Shown here piece by piece: positions 16,410 to 25,859 of a stretch of DNA of 64,000 bases. Under the pieces are notes generated by a model, which made no database searches, was not told where the DNA came from, and saw only the letters and a program-made list of their open reading frames with translations. The translations under genes and the position numbers were made by a program. This DNA comes from Sulfitobacter indolifex. GTDB lineage: Bacteria; Pseudomonadota; Alphaproteobacteria; Rhodobacterales; Rhodobacteraceae. The stretch covers positions 1,984,001 through 2,048,000 of the forward strand of contig NZ_CP084951.1 of NCBI RefSeq assembly GCF_022788655.1, in the 5' to 3' direction. Numbering within the stretch: the first letter of the stretch is position 1; the number at the start of each line of letters is the position of its first letter.

Positions 16410-18603
16410 CCCCGCCCTTCTCTGCCTGACCAAGCGCGGCCAGACTTTCCATAAGCGGTTCGACGGTCCCTGCCCTTGCGCGGACAAAGCGGCGGGCGAT
16501 TTGTTCGGGGGTGGCTTCGCCCATCTCGGTAAGGGCTTCGCGCACGGCGGCGATTTGTTCGGGCATGGTTTTGGGCCAGGGGGCTTTTTCGATCTTGGCG
16601 ACCATCCCAAGTTCCATATCGCCGGTTTTGCCTTTGGCAACTTGCTGGCCAGTTGGGTTTTGATAGTCGGGGCGGAGCCAGCGGATATGGCCGCGTGCCT
16701 CTTCCTCTGCGCGCTCTTTGTTGAGGGCGACAAGGCGGAGGAGAATTTCCTCGTCACTCAAGTCCGCAGGCCAGCCATAGGCATCTGCCACGGCGGCGTC
16801 GATCTGGTCGTGCAGGTCGCGCAGGATACCGATGAGGCCTTGATCATAGATGTCTTTGTCCTTGCCTTCGATGGTGTCCCCCGCGCGCAGCTTTTCCAAC
16901 ACGTTATACATCTGGGTCAGGGTCAGCTTGGGGTGCGCGGCCTGCTGACGCTTGCGGTGCGTGTCGAGGTCTTCGCCAAGTGTGCGGAGGGTGGATGTCT
17001 GGTCATCGGTGAGGGTTGGGAAGGGGAATGGGTTGAAGCAAATGCTATGGATATAGACTGGATCATTGCCTGCACCCTGCCAGTTCCCCCTAGCAAGAGA
17101 AAATACTTCGTGAATACGGCTCGCAAGAACGGAAAAATGACGAGCATCTCCACTGGCTACCACACGCACCTTTTGATCAGGTAACGTCTCTTTATCCATC
17201 ATAACAAAGATGCGGTGCTTCGCGGTCTCGGTTGTAGCAATGTATCTCTTTAAATCGTGTAGTGCTTTTCGCATTTCTGGGCGCGCACGACCGAAAGTCC
17301 ACCAAGATTCTCGAAGAACTTTTTCTCTTTTGGCATCACGTTCAGGTTTCACACGGTCATATAAAAACTGAAAAACATTTGGATAGTCTTGCCGCAATCG
17401 GGCCTCTTGCATTCCGAAACAGTCGATGATCATCAGACCCCGAGAAAGACCATTTACGTCTCGCCCATTCACATATGGAAAAATCGGCGGCGACTTCTTC
17501 TCAAAAGCAATCAATTCAGATGCTTCTAACTGTGAAACCACAAATCCCATTCCGTAGGGCATTACGCCTTTGTGAGCTAATCCTTCGTTCGCTTGCAGTG
17601 GCTTGGTACTTGCTACATCTGCACCAATCTGTAAATTCGCAAATAATTTACCAATACTATGGTCAAAAGTAACTGTCCGCCCATCCACCTCGCTTTCGCC
17701 CTTCTTCTCGGAAGAAAGCGTTAGAAGACGACCTGCACGATTTCCAACAGCTGCAACGGTTATACCAATGCGGACCTTGGCATCACCTGTGTTGTTATCC
17801 ACCCAAGGGTGATCCGGTATCGCAAACAACAGCGAAAGCGGCTTTTTCGGATCGTTCAAATGTGGCTCCAGCACGCGGCGGTTAAACGTCTGGCGCAGGC
17901 TGTTCGTCGTGATCAACCCAAACCGCCGCGCTCCCTTGCCTGTTTTGGCATTCCAGCCCCGCGCCGCGATGGCCGCTTTTTCCCACCAGAACATCACCAG
18001 ATCAGCCGATTGCGGCATCTTCGGGTATGCTTCCCACAGCGCCTCGACATAGCCATCGCCCAGAGAGTCCCTCAGCCGTGACGCCCCGATAAACGGCGGG
18101 TTGCCCACGATGAACTCTGCCTCTGAACATTTCGTCGGTTTCGGCTCGGCATAATCATAGACGCCAATGCGCGCAGCGGGGTCTGGCACTTCTTCGCCCG
18201 TAACGTTATGCCGGATCGTCGTCACGCCGTCCCAGCGGGTCACCGGCGCGCCGTCCGCGTCTATGCGCGGGGTGCGTCCTGACCATTCCAGCACTGCATC
18301 GCCGTTACGGATGTTCTTGAAGTCGCGCAAAACCGGCTCGGACGGGGCCGCCTGCCCGTGGGTGCGAAAGTGCCATTGCAGATAGCCGATCCACAGCACC
18401 AGCTCGGCCACGTTTGCGGCCCACGGGTTCAACTCGATGCCTAGGGACTGGTGGGGGTCAACGGTGATAAAGCCGGCTTGGGTTTCGCCCAGTTCTTCCA
18501 ACAGCGCGGTGACTTCGCCCTCAAGGCGCTTCATCATCTCAAGTACCATAACGAAATCACAACTAAGGCATTGAGAAGATGAGGAAAACACCGGCAATCG
18601 CAT
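16390..18603 (-). pseudogene. 5'-truncated MmeI-like (type IIG) DNA methyltransferase/restriction enzyme
   Basis: The frame resembles the C-terminal two-thirds of MmeI-like proteins. Clear homology begins near FVMVLEMMKRLEGEV (about 18,555), followed by GIELNPWAANVAELVLWIGYLQ and the N6-adenine methyltransferase motif NPPF at residues 168-171. Target-recognition and C-terminal helical regions follow. The N-terminal nuclease, the helical spacer and the SAM-binding motif DPACGSG are missing. Upstream of 18,555 the frame reads unrelated sequence, and the divergent recombinase gene starts at 18579. The product is therefore probably inactive as an enzyme. The breakpoint next to a recombinase suggests integration or deletion at this site. 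The missing 5' half is nowhere in the window. Confidence 0.8.
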
Positions 18604-19268
18604 ATCTCAGGACCTCCAGCGCCACGAACGTTGGGGCAGACAAGACCTCTGGCGAACGCCAGCGCGAGGCAATCGAGCGCTGCGCCACCGAACAGGGCTT
18701 CGAGATCGTCGCGAAGTACTATGACGAAGCTGTCAGCGGCGCTGAGCTGATTGAGAACCGCCCCCAGTTCAAGGCAATGCTGGAACATATCGCAGGAAAC
18801 GGCGTCCGTACCATCATCATCGAAGACCCTTCCCGCTTCGCGCGGTCCATGCACGCTAGCATCTTTGGCGAGGTGCTGCTGAAAGGCCTTGGCGTTAAGG
18901 TCATTTGCGCCAACGGCGAACCGCTCTTCGAAGAGGAAGACGACATGCGCCGCGCCATGTCGCAGATTGGCATGGTCTTCGCTGAGCTTGAAAAGAGGAA
19001 GCTTGTGAAGCGTCTACAGACAGGCCGCGACATCAAGTCGAAGGCTTTGGGGCGTAGGGTTGAAGGAGGATCAAGACAGTACTCAGAGGACGCGCTAACG
19101 CGCGCCAAAGCCCTCTACCGCGCCCCCCGCAAGGGTAAGCGGCGATCCCTACGCCAGATCGCTACAGAGCTTGCCAAGGAGGGTTTTACGGCTCCATCCG
19201 GCAAGGAGTACAACGCGAATTCGGTTCGCCAGATGCTGGTTAAAGTAGGTGTCTACAAACCCGCTTGA
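18579..19268 (+). CDS. Serine recombinase (resolvase/invertase family)
   Basis: The 229-residue protein starts with AIAYLRTSSATN, placing the catalytic serine at about residue 13, and has the resolvase core patterns YDEAVSGAEL, RPQFKAML, IIIEDPSRFARS and VFAELEKRKLVKRL. The C-terminal part (RRSLRQIATELAKEG...SVRQML) is a recombinase DNA-binding region. It should cut and rejoin DNA at specific sites through a serine-DNA link. It lies head to head with the truncated methyltransferase, about 24 bp from the point where that homology stops, and is followed by hairpin-rich DNA. Likely the integration enzyme of a small mobile element. Confidence 0.92.
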   Translation: MRKTPAIAYLRTSSATNVGADKTSGERQREAIERCATEQGFEIVAKYYDEAVSGAELIENRPQFKAMLEHIAGNGVRTIIIEDPSRFARSMHASIFGEVLLKGLGVKVICANGEPLFEEEDDMRRAMSQIGMVFAELEKRKLVKRLQTGRDIKSKALGRRVEGGSRQYSEDALTRAKALYRAPRKGKRRSLRQIATELAKEGFTAPSGKEYNANSVRQMLVKVGVYKPA

Positions 19269-19356
19269 AGGCCTTCACCGCCTCCGCCACCCATCCCCAC
19301 GCCAGCGCACCAATACGCCGCCTCACAGCGCCGCTGACACACTGTCCTACCCATCC

Positions 19357-19370
19357 CCCGCGTCAGCGGG
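19357..19370. repeat. Hairpin CCCGC-GTCA-GCGGG
   Basis: A perfect 5-bp stem with a 4-base loop, 89 bp after the recombinase stop. Confidence 0.6.
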
Positions 19371-19397
19371 TACCGACGCCCTAGACCGCCTCCAGAG

Positions 19398-19413
19398 GCC
19401 TGCAATCGCAGGC
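19398..19413 (+). terminator. Hairpin GCCTGC-AATC-GCAGGC followed by TTTAA
   Basis: A perfect 6-bp stem with a 4-base loop and a short T run, 130 bp after the recombinase. It is a possible weak terminator for that gene. Confidence 0.35.
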
Positions 19414-19534
19414 TTTAACCCTCACTCCTACACATCGAACTCCCAACGCAATCTGACCCGTGGCGCCGGGCAGTGTGTGAGGGAATGTAGGTAGTATGGT
19501 TGATGGGAGATGGTCCCGTGGTTGAGATGGTGTT

Positions 19535-19550
19535 GTCCGCGTTAGCGGAC
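19535..19550. repeat. Hairpin GTCCGC-GTTA-GCGGAC
   Basis: A perfect 6-bp stem with loop GTTA. Its core (CCGC-GTNA-GCGG) resembles the hairpin at 19357, so the two may be copies of one binding site. Confidence 0.55.
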
Positions 19551-20059
19551 CACTCGTTCTACATTAAATACTTCGTATAAATCATTGATTTAAAATAATA
19601 ATAATCGGGGGTCCCGTCAGGGGATGCCCGCTGGGGGCCGGTTCGCGCCTCGGGTGCCGTGGGCGGGAAATTGAGCACCTAGCTGTTGTTTTGAATCGGT
19701 TTTTCTCTGGCGTCCATACCCCCCCTTCTTAGAACGCAAATCGACCTCCAGAAAATTTTTCATTCGGTCCGAAGGGTTGCCTTTTTTCGTTCTTTTCCTT
19801 CGCGAACCGCGCCTCGATAGTAGAAAAATTGGGGCCAAACCGTTGTCTTTTATCGAAACCGTCCTGCCAGATTCCTAGGTCCAGCGTTCAACCAATGGCA
19901 TACTATAGCGGTCATGAGTTGCATCTTCCTGCGCTTCCACCCCAAGAGGCGCAATCTGTAGTTTCTTCTCGCGGCCCGCCATTTTTAGCTCATCAAAAGG
20001 TGACAGAAATCGCTTATGGGCAGCGACTGCCTTAAGCAGAAACTGACTCTTCGAAACGA

Positions 20060-20467
20060 TCACTCTTTGGCTTCTAGTAAGGAATAGACGAATTTGCGCT
20101 CATCAGGCATGGAATCGTCGTTTCGATGATGTTTGTTAAGCTTTATAGGAACATCAAATGCAATTCGAGACACACGAGTATCTGATTTCGACTTTCCCCA
20201 ATTTAGAATACTCTTATTCCGAAGTCCCACTTCGGCGCCCAGAACTTTAATTTTTCCACCGGCTTTAAGCTCATTCGAAGCGGCCTTGTTCGTAGTGTCT
20301 ACGGTAGTGACCGCGATATCAAAGGAAACTTTCGTGTCAATATCTTGGGCTTGCCCATCTATGGAGCCGGGAATAATTGCGCTCAATTGATAATTATCGA
20401 CTTTAGCCTTGTGAACCCCCCGGATAATTTCGCTCAGCGTTTGCGCCACAAACGTCTCAAGTTCCAT
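20060..20467 (-). CDS. Small unknown protein resembling trypsin-co-occurring (Trypco2-like) domains
   Basis: From ATG at 20467 (MELETFVAQTLSEII), preceded by a G-rich ribosome site, the protein has 135 residues. It has an amphipathic helical start, then alternating strands (VSFDIAVTTVDT, GGKIKVLGAEVG) and ends in SRIAFDVPIKLNK. This layout resembles, from memory, small domains described next to trypsin-like proteins in conflict systems. No peptidase gene is adjacent here. The frame is open to 20494. It is the only leftward gene of its block. The similarity is a judgement by eye and needs a profile search. Confidence 0.5.
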   Translation of the reverse strand: MELETFVAQTLSEIIRGVHKAKVDNYQLSAIIPGSIDGQAQDIDTKVSFDIAVTTVDTTNKAASNELKAGGKIKVLGAEVGLRNKSILNWGKSKSDTRVSRIAFDVPIKLNKHHRNDDSMPDERKFVYSLLEAKE

Positions 20468-20494
20468 GAAGTATGCCCCCAAAATTTTGGTCAC

Positions 20495-20945
20495 GCTAGG
20501 TCAGCAGCGCGGAATCTACAAGTAGGGCCTCTTCATCATACCGCATGCTGACCCCCCTCATGTTGGAGAAACGCATACGCACAGTCCGACTTGCGCTTAT
20601 GTGTACGAGGGAGGATGAGGAACGTTAGGCCCAAGCCAATCTAGGCTGGTTGTCGATTTGGCGGCAATGCCGTTGTTCTCTGAGCGCCAGACAAAGGCCG
20701 TTGTGAGGACGAATCACTGGCTTCTTCATTGCTCAGGATCGGCTACAAGCACACGAGATTTTTCATTAAAAATGGTGATCCAGTAAGGCAGCAGCTTGCC
20801 AATATCCGTTCTCTCGTCCTTATTTAAATACTGGGAAGCTCTCCCGTCTAATATAGAGCTTGCTCTATGCAAAATGGCGGCAGCCACTGAAGGCTAAGAC
20901 AATTTTTAAGAAGCGTAATATAGGATTAACGAAAGGTTCGAAATA
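20495..20945. other. Non-coding stretch between divergent genes
   Basis: About 450 bp, AT-rich toward the right end. I see no gene. It should contain promoters for both flanking genes. Confidence 0.5.
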
Positions 20946-21542
20946 GTGTGTAATAGTCTATGGCCCCCAATAGAACTTGACGGCGAATTAGCTCAGGTTG
21001 GCAGAATAATCATGCACTTCAATTCACTTGAAAAACACACCAGCGGGGTGCTGCGGCAGTTCATCATTGAAGACTTTAATGACCGAGTTATTTTGGGTCT
21101 TTGTGAGAGCCTTAATGGAGTAGAGCTCGAAAAGAACCTTCGTCGGTTTGCCTGTGTACAAGAGCTTTCTCACGGGGCTATCGGCTGCGAAGACGCTATT
21201 CGGCACCTGATCAAAGTGTATCAAAATGGAAAATCCTTGAGGAATAGGATTGTGCATGAGCTGGCTGACAGCTTGCATGACCAAAAAATGCATTTACACA
21301 AGCACACCTTTAGTCCGAGTCATGAGGGCAAGGGGCTTCTCTTAGAGGGGGAGTTGCTCAATTTAATTGTTGAATGGTTGAGTGGGGCATCTGATTACTC
21401 AGCGAAAGTGGGGATCGAGCTATCATTTGTGCGTGGTCTGCGAGACGAAAAAGAACGACGGTTTATTCCCGGAAATGCCCCCGGATGGCCAACCCCTATA
21501 GACTTTCTTACTTGGGAAATGGTTTCCGCTGGCCAATACTGA
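20946..21542 (+). CDS. Unknown protein with an HEPN-like RNxxxH motif
   Basis: The 198-residue product starts at GTG 20946 after AAAGG. It is mostly helical and contains GKSLRNRIVHELAD, in which R-N-(x3)-H fits the Rx4-6H motif of HEPN ribonucleases and related nucleotidyltransfer toxins. The helix before it (EDAIRHLIKVYQ) is compatible with an HEPN four-helix bundle. I recognise no specific family. It begins a row of four rightward genes, 26 bp from the next, in the lowest-GC part of the island. A defence or toxin role is only suggested. Confidence 0.55.
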   Translation: MCNSLWPPIELDGELAQVGRIIMHFNSLEKHTSGVLRQFIIEDFNDRVILGLCESLNGVELEKNLRRFACVQELSHGAIGCEDAIRHLIKVYQNGKSLRNRIVHELADSLHDQKMHLHKHTFSPSHEGKGLLLEGELLNLIVEWLSGASDYSAKVGIELSFVRGLRDEKERRFIPGNAPGWPTPIDFLTWEMVSAGQY

Positions 21543-21568
21543 TAGCATGAAAGTGAGAAAGATAATAC

Positions 21569-22333
21569 ATGCCTTTTAGATATTCACCTGCAGTGGAGCT
21601 TCTTGGTTCACAGCTAGAAGTTAGGAAACGGGTGCGCAAATCTTGGATGCGAGACGCGGGGGACTTACCTAAGGCGCATGAATGCGCGCTATCTTCCATT
21701 TGCTCTATCATTAACCGTTTTTCTGGTAGACGCTTCGAAAAAACATCCGCAAGTATTGAAGGTAGAATGAGCCTCACCGCTCAATTTATTCAAGGTATTG
21801 ATATTTGTGAGGTTTCAATTGCTGAGGGCCTGTACGCACAGGCAGCCGCTTTACTGAAGCAACAGCTTGAAACGATTGCGGCTATCGACGAGTTTGAAAA
21901 CAATCGAAGAAAAGAAGGAAAAACGCCCAATATAGGCAAGGGAGTCACCAAAAACTTCGGATCGATCTATGGAGATCTGAATGGAATCGCGCATGTTTCC
22001 CGGCAAGGATTCGCGCGCCAGCTTGTGGCAATTGAAAAAGGAGAGCTTTGTGCGCCAAGCTTGACGCCGAAATACAACGCAGAACTCTCACAACTACTAT
22101 ATGGCTATCATGTTTACTTTATCGTCGAGGTCGGAAGGCAAGTCGAGCGGATATTTATGGAGGCCCTTGATGAAAGATTTTCTTCAAGAGAAGTGTCGCT
22201 ACACCTTTTTGCAATGGCAGTATTGATGCGTGAAAAAGTCATTGAATTACCACCCGAGATTAAAGAACGGTTTTCAATTTTTGACCTGAACAAGGTCTAT
22301 AAAGATTTTCTTGGTGAGGTGCCTGCCCGCTAA
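21569..22333 (+). CDS. Unknown helical protein
   Basis: The 254-residue protein is predicted to be almost all helical. The segment IAEGLYAQAAALLKQQLETIAAIDEF followed by FGSIYGDLNGIAHVS recalls helical proteins of the DUF5677/HEPN-like type, where a long helix bearing Arg or Gln leads to a Y..L....H motif. I regard this as weak resemblance. The gene starts 26 bp after the RNxxxH protein and was probably co-transcribed with it. There is no signal peptide or membrane segment. Confidence 0.5.
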   Translation: MPFRYSPAVELLGSQLEVRKRVRKSWMRDAGDLPKAHECALSSICSIINRFSGRRFEKTSASIEGRMSLTAQFIQGIDICEVSIAEGLYAQAAALLKQQLETIAAIDEFENNRRKEGKTPNIGKGVTKNFGSIYGDLNGIAHVSRQGFARQLVAIEKGELCAPSLTPKYNAELSQLLYGYHVYFIVEVGRQVERIFMEALDERFSSREVSLHLFAMAVLMREKVIELPPEIKERFSIFDLNKVYKDFLGEVPAR

Positions 22334-22431
22334 GCATACCTTAGCGGCCTCACTCATCCACGATCCGAAGTTGTAATGGTACATACCGTATGCCACCGTT
22401 AACCTATATTTATTAGATAAGTGACTTCCAG

Positions 22432-23811
22432 ATGGCATCGACACCTTACCAGATCAAATATGTGGTGCATCCTACCGCAAGTTTTCCAACCAAAGCGGGA
22501 ATGCGCGCTTATCTTGCGGAAGAGCGAAAAGCTTGGGGGCCGTTCTTGGAAGAACTCCCTAAACTTATCGAAACGCCAATTCCATTCCAACGCAATAAAC
22601 ACCAGACGGTGGAAGGATTATCAACGGTTCTGGATGTCTTAGAAAAACGCTTGGATGACCCCGCGCAGTTCAATGAACTAACCGCGCGAGCATTGGTAGG
22701 CCACGGAATGGCAGTGCCACCCAGTTCGGACAGTGAAGAAGGAAAGCTGATACTTGCTCTCTTCGACGTAGGGAGGAATGATCTGGCTGTGGCAGCTTAC
22801 ACAAGCTTCATCGTAGACAACTTTAAAGGAAATGTAGTCAACCACCCCGTTTATGGCCCCGTTGCAAACCGGGGAAGACAGCTATTGGAAGCCGCGACTG
22901 TCGCATCTGTGTTGCCATTCAGTAAAGTTTCTTCGGCAAAGCTCGCTGGTGCAGCCCGGAAAGCAGAGAACCATAACGCAGCCTTGGGGCAAGAAGTCGC
23001 CAAGGCAATAGAGATCAACAGGGCCCATGAAACTAATCTTGCTGAAGTCCTGCAGCAGCAGCGTGAGCGCGGTTCAAAGCTCGACAATGCGTTCCGCCGT
23101 CTTAACAAGCGCCGCGCTCGTCAATTTGACGAATGGAAACTGAAGATCACGTCCGAAGTCTCGGAACGCTTTGAAGAGGCTGAGAGGCGTATCGTAGGCA
23201 TGGAGCGTTTAAGCAGAGTTAAACTGCAAAAACAGGAGGAGGAGTTCGAAAGGCTTCAGGATCTGTTTTCTACTCAACTCCGACTGCGCGCCCCGGTCAA
23301 GCTCTGGGAGGGGCGTGAGAATAGTCACAGTGCGAATTCAAAGGCTGCTTTAGTTCGACTGTTTCTCTTCGGCGCGCTTACTGCGGCGATAGCAATCGCT
23401 GCGCCTGTATTTTTTGGTGACTACATTGCCGATAGCTTTTTCGAGATAGTTTGCTCGCCACAGGGGGCCGAAGGTTCGAGAGACCTAAGCTGCGAACGCT
23501 TTTTCTCTGCTAAGGGTCCTTTAACCGTGACAGGCCTCCTGCTCGTTATGTCGATCCTCACTTGGATTACACGCCTTCAGTACCGCATTCACCTAAGTGA
23601 ACGCCACCTCGCGCTTGATGCTAGTGAGAAGAAGGCCTTCGCCGAAACCTACTTAGCGATGAAGGAAGGCGAGGACGTAGGGCAAGATAACGAAGCGATC
23701 GTACTGGCGTCTCTGTTCCGCCCCACGCAAGACGGCATCATAAGGGATGATGAGACGGGGATGGACCTTTCAGCAGTTGCATTGCTAGCAAAGCAACTCG
23801 GAAGAAACTAG
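22432..23811 (+). CDS. Unknown membrane protein with coiled coil (possibly DUF6161-like)
   Basis: This 459-residue protein has a soluble N-terminal domain (~1-200), a long charged coiled coil (~200-290, with RRLNKRRARQFDEWKLKI) and two membrane segments (~310-330, AALVRLFLFGALTAAIAIAAP; ~365-385, TVTGLLLVMSILTWI). The conserved-looking tail contains HLALDASEKKAFAETYL and ASLFRPTQDGII. That tail resembles DUF6161 proteins, as I recall them. The long coiled coil in front of two membrane spans is typical of sensors or effectors that oligomerise at the membrane. No function is established. It lies 99 bp after the helical protein. Confidence 0.55.
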   Translation: MASTPYQIKYVVHPTASFPTKAGMRAYLAEERKAWGPFLEELPKLIETPIPFQRNKHQTVEGLSTVLDVLEKRLDDPAQFNELTARALVGHGMAVPPSSDSEEGKLILALFDVGRNDLAVAAYTSFIVDNFKGNVVNHPVYGPVANRGRQLLEAATVASVLPFSKVSSAKLAGAARKAENHNAALGQEVAKAIEINRAHETNLAEVLQQQRERGSKLDNAFRRLNKRRARQFDEWKLKITSEVSERFEEAERRIVGMERLSRVKLQKQEEEFERLQDLFSTQLRLRAPVKLWEGRENSHSANSKAALVRLFLFGALTAAIAIAAPVFFGDYIADSFFEIVCSPQGAEGSRDLSCERFFSAKGPLTVTGLLLVMSILTWITRLQYRIHLSERHLALDASEKKAFAETYLAMKEGEDVGQDNEAIVLASLFRPTQDGIIRDDETGMDLSAVALLAKQLGRN

Positions 23812-23913
23812 CCAATGAACAGGTGGAAATTTTCGCCATCTTTTGCAGTGTACTGCGTTACAGCGCGACCCCCTTCATCAATCAATGAATTCAATTCACT
23901 CGGACTGTATAAA

Positions 23914-24477
23914 ATGAAAAATCTATCGATCTCCATTGCCCTCCTCTTTTGGTCCACAACTTTGCTGCGCGGAGAGCCGCAGCTCCAAGCACTTAGCGCC
24001 GCCGAACTGATCGAACTCTGCATTTCGGCGCAAGCGAATGATGAGGATGGAGAGAGGTATGCTGTAGAGCTTGAAAGCCGCTTAGGCCTAAACTTGAGCG
24101 GCGGAGAAATCATTGATGGGATTAACTGCATCACGCGGGAATTTGACGAGATTTATAGATATAGTGGTGATCAGTTCTATAGCTACGAAAAACCGGGAAA
24201 GATGAACCGTGCGCAAGCGGAGAAGCAGGCCGAAGAAGAAAGGGCTGTGGATGAGCTACTGGCAGAACTTGACGCCCGCAAAGCTGCCGCAGAAGCGAAG
24301 CGCATTGACGAGGAATGGCAGAAGCGAGAACAGGTACGAATTGAGAAGGCACAGCGTAGCCGCGATTACGCCGCCGCGGTGAAACGTATCTGCAAGATCG
24401 AATACTACAAAGACCGTTTTCGAGCACTTACGACCCCAATGTGTACGCAAGTGTTCTTAGACAGCGGCATACCCTGA
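23914..24477 (+). CDS. Unknown exported protein
   Basis: From ATG at 23914 (MKNLSISIALLFWSTTLLRG) the protein has 187 residues and a Sec-type signal peptide. The frame is open from 23815, but that extension would hide the signal. The mature part has two cysteines near LIELCISA and GINCITRE, a long charged helix (KQAEEERAVDELLAELDARK) and two more cysteines at the end. No family is recognised. It is the last gene of the accessory block, 118 bp from tRNA-Ser. Confidence 0.55.
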   Translation: MKNLSISIALLFWSTTLLRGEPQLQALSAAELIELCISAQANDEDGERYAVELESRLGLNLSGGEIIDGINCITREFDEIYRYSGDQFYSYEKPGKMNRAQAEKQAEEERAVDELLAELDARKAAAEAKRIDEEWQKREQVRIEKAQRSRDYAAAVKRICKIEYYKDRFRALTTPMCTQVFLDSGIP

Positions 24478-24594
24478 AACCGGCCCGCCTCAGCCAGTTC
24501 TCCCTCAAGCGAGGTCAACTTGAGTTGCAATAAGAGGTGCAATAAGGAGATTCGCTGATCTCCTAGTGCGTTGTTTTAAAAGGGAGATATGGGC

Positions 24595-24684
24595 TGGCGG
24601 AGGAGGTGGGATTCGAACCCACGGTACGCTCTCACGCACGCCGGTTTTCAAGACCGGTGCATTCGACCACTCTGCCACTCCTCC
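24595..24684 (-). tRNA. tRNA-Ser (anticodon UGA)
   Basis: The 90-base gene folds with acceptor GGAGGAG/CTCCTCC, a long variable arm, anticodon loop CTTGAAA (anticodon TGA) and T-loop TTCGAATC. CCA is encoded at 24595-24597. Its 3' end faces the accessory region, the usual side for integrated elements. Confidence 0.97.
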
Positions 24685-24931
24685 GCAGCACGCTCCTCCT
24701 AGAGCGCCCTGATTGATTCGGCAAATGCACAATTTTGCCCACTAACCTTCATCGCAACCTTGGGGAAATTCGCCGATCTGCTGTCGGCGGTCTTTTCACA
24801 GCCGCTTGGGCGGGTTACTGTGCGCCAAAGCCCCTCTCAAAGGGGCGCAGGGCGTGCCGATCCAACGGCGCGACATTCTCGCGGGACATGGGTCGCGGCG
24901 CGCGACGACAGCAGGCAAGGACATCAAAGGC
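24685..24931. other. Leader region of the SPOR lipoprotein gene
   Basis: About 250 bp with no clear gene; it should hold the rightward promoter of the SPOR-dacC-tmk-holB row. A longer in-frame extension of the SPOR gene into it has no ribosome site or homology. Confidence 0.4.
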
Positions 24932-25837
24932 ATGAGCAGGGACAATCAACCGCTGCGCACTAAGAAACGCCGCGCAGCGGGCTTGGGTGTAAGCATACTG
25001 GCACTCGGTTTGCTGGCAGGCTGTGAGGGCGGCGATTTCAGCTTGCCCTTCGGCGCAAAAGACGGCGCCAGCGCCCCGCGCAGCACCTCGACCAAACTGG
25101 TTGAGCGCGATGTCGAAGCGCCTGAAGTCTTCTCTGCCACCGACGAAGGGCTCTGGGACGGGCGGCCTTCGCTTGGCGGGGTCTGGGTGGCGCATCCGGA
25201 CGTGACCGAGCCTGAGCGCGTGATCGTGCGCAACGAGGCCAACGGCAAATTCGTGATCGGCGCTCTGTTCCGGCGTGAGCGGGAACTGCCCGGGCCGAAG
25301 CTGCAAATCTCTTCAGATGCAGCGGCAGCGCTTGGTATTCTGGCGGGCGCTCCGGCACCGCTGAATGTGACCGCGCTGCGCCGCGAAGAAAGTGGCGCGC
25401 CCGAAGAGAGTTTTGAGGCGGAAAATACAGGTGATGCCTCAAGTGCCCTTGCCGCCCCGGCGCCTGTGACAGCCACGGCGTTGGAGCCTGCCGCGACGGC
25501 CTCGGCGGGTGCGTCAGCCGAGCTTGCGACCAACACCACCCCGGTCGCTACGCCACCTGTGGCTGCAGCACCAAAACCGGCCCGCCCTGCGTCCAGCGCC
25601 AAGCTATCAAAACCCTACGTGCAGCTTGGCATCTTTAGCGTAGAAGCCAACGCCACCCGCACCGCCAAACAGATGCGCAGCGCGGGCATGGTGCCCACCG
25701 TCAAAGAAAGCTCTATCAACAATAAACCCTTCTGGCGCGTGGTGATCGGCCCCGCCACAAGCCAATCCGAACTCGACAGCCTTCTCAAGAAGGTCAAAGC
25801 TGAGGGCTTTACCGACGCCTACGCCGTGTCGAACTGA
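24932..25837 (+). CDS. SPOR-domain lipoprotein
   Basis: From ATG at 24932 (MSRDNQPLRTKKRR) the protein has 301 residues. A basic start and hydrophobic segment end in the lipobox LLAGC, so it is a lipoprotein. An Ala/Pro-rich linker follows, and a C-terminal SPOR domain at about 228-301 (YVQLGIFSVEANATRTAKQM, then FWRVVIGPATSQSELDSLL) binds peptidoglycan stripped of stem peptides at division sites. It is directly followed by the dacC gene (gap about 20 bp), a common Rhodobacterales arrangement of cell-wall genes. A longer upstream frame exists but lacks support. Confidence 0.88.
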   Translation: MSRDNQPLRTKKRRAAGLGVSILALGLLAGCEGGDFSLPFGAKDGASAPRSTSTKLVERDVEAPEVFSATDEGLWDGRPSLGGVWVAHPDVTEPERVIVRNEANGKFVIGALFRRERELPGPKLQISSDAAAALGILAGAPAPLNVTALRREESGAPEESFEAENTGDASSALAAPAPVTATALEPAATASAGASAELATNTTPVATPPVAAAPKPARPASSAKLSKPYVQLGIFSVEANATRTAKQMRSAGMVPTVKESSINNKPFWRVVIGPATSQSELDSLLKKVKAEGFTDAYAVSN

Positions 25838-25859
25838 CAAACCGGAGGAAATGCTTCCT

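Larger units (their letters stand above)
19269..20059. other. Gene-poor, hairpin-rich stretch after the recombinase
   Basis: About 790 bp without a convincing gene. The first 300 bp contain several short hairpins (listed separately). The part from about 19,560 to 19,840 is AT-rich with homopolymer runs. Confidence 0.6.

Noticed and set aside
19617..19838. Short minus-strand frame in the hairpin-rich stretch
   Set aside because: Low-complexity, basic composition without a ribosome site; looks non-coding.
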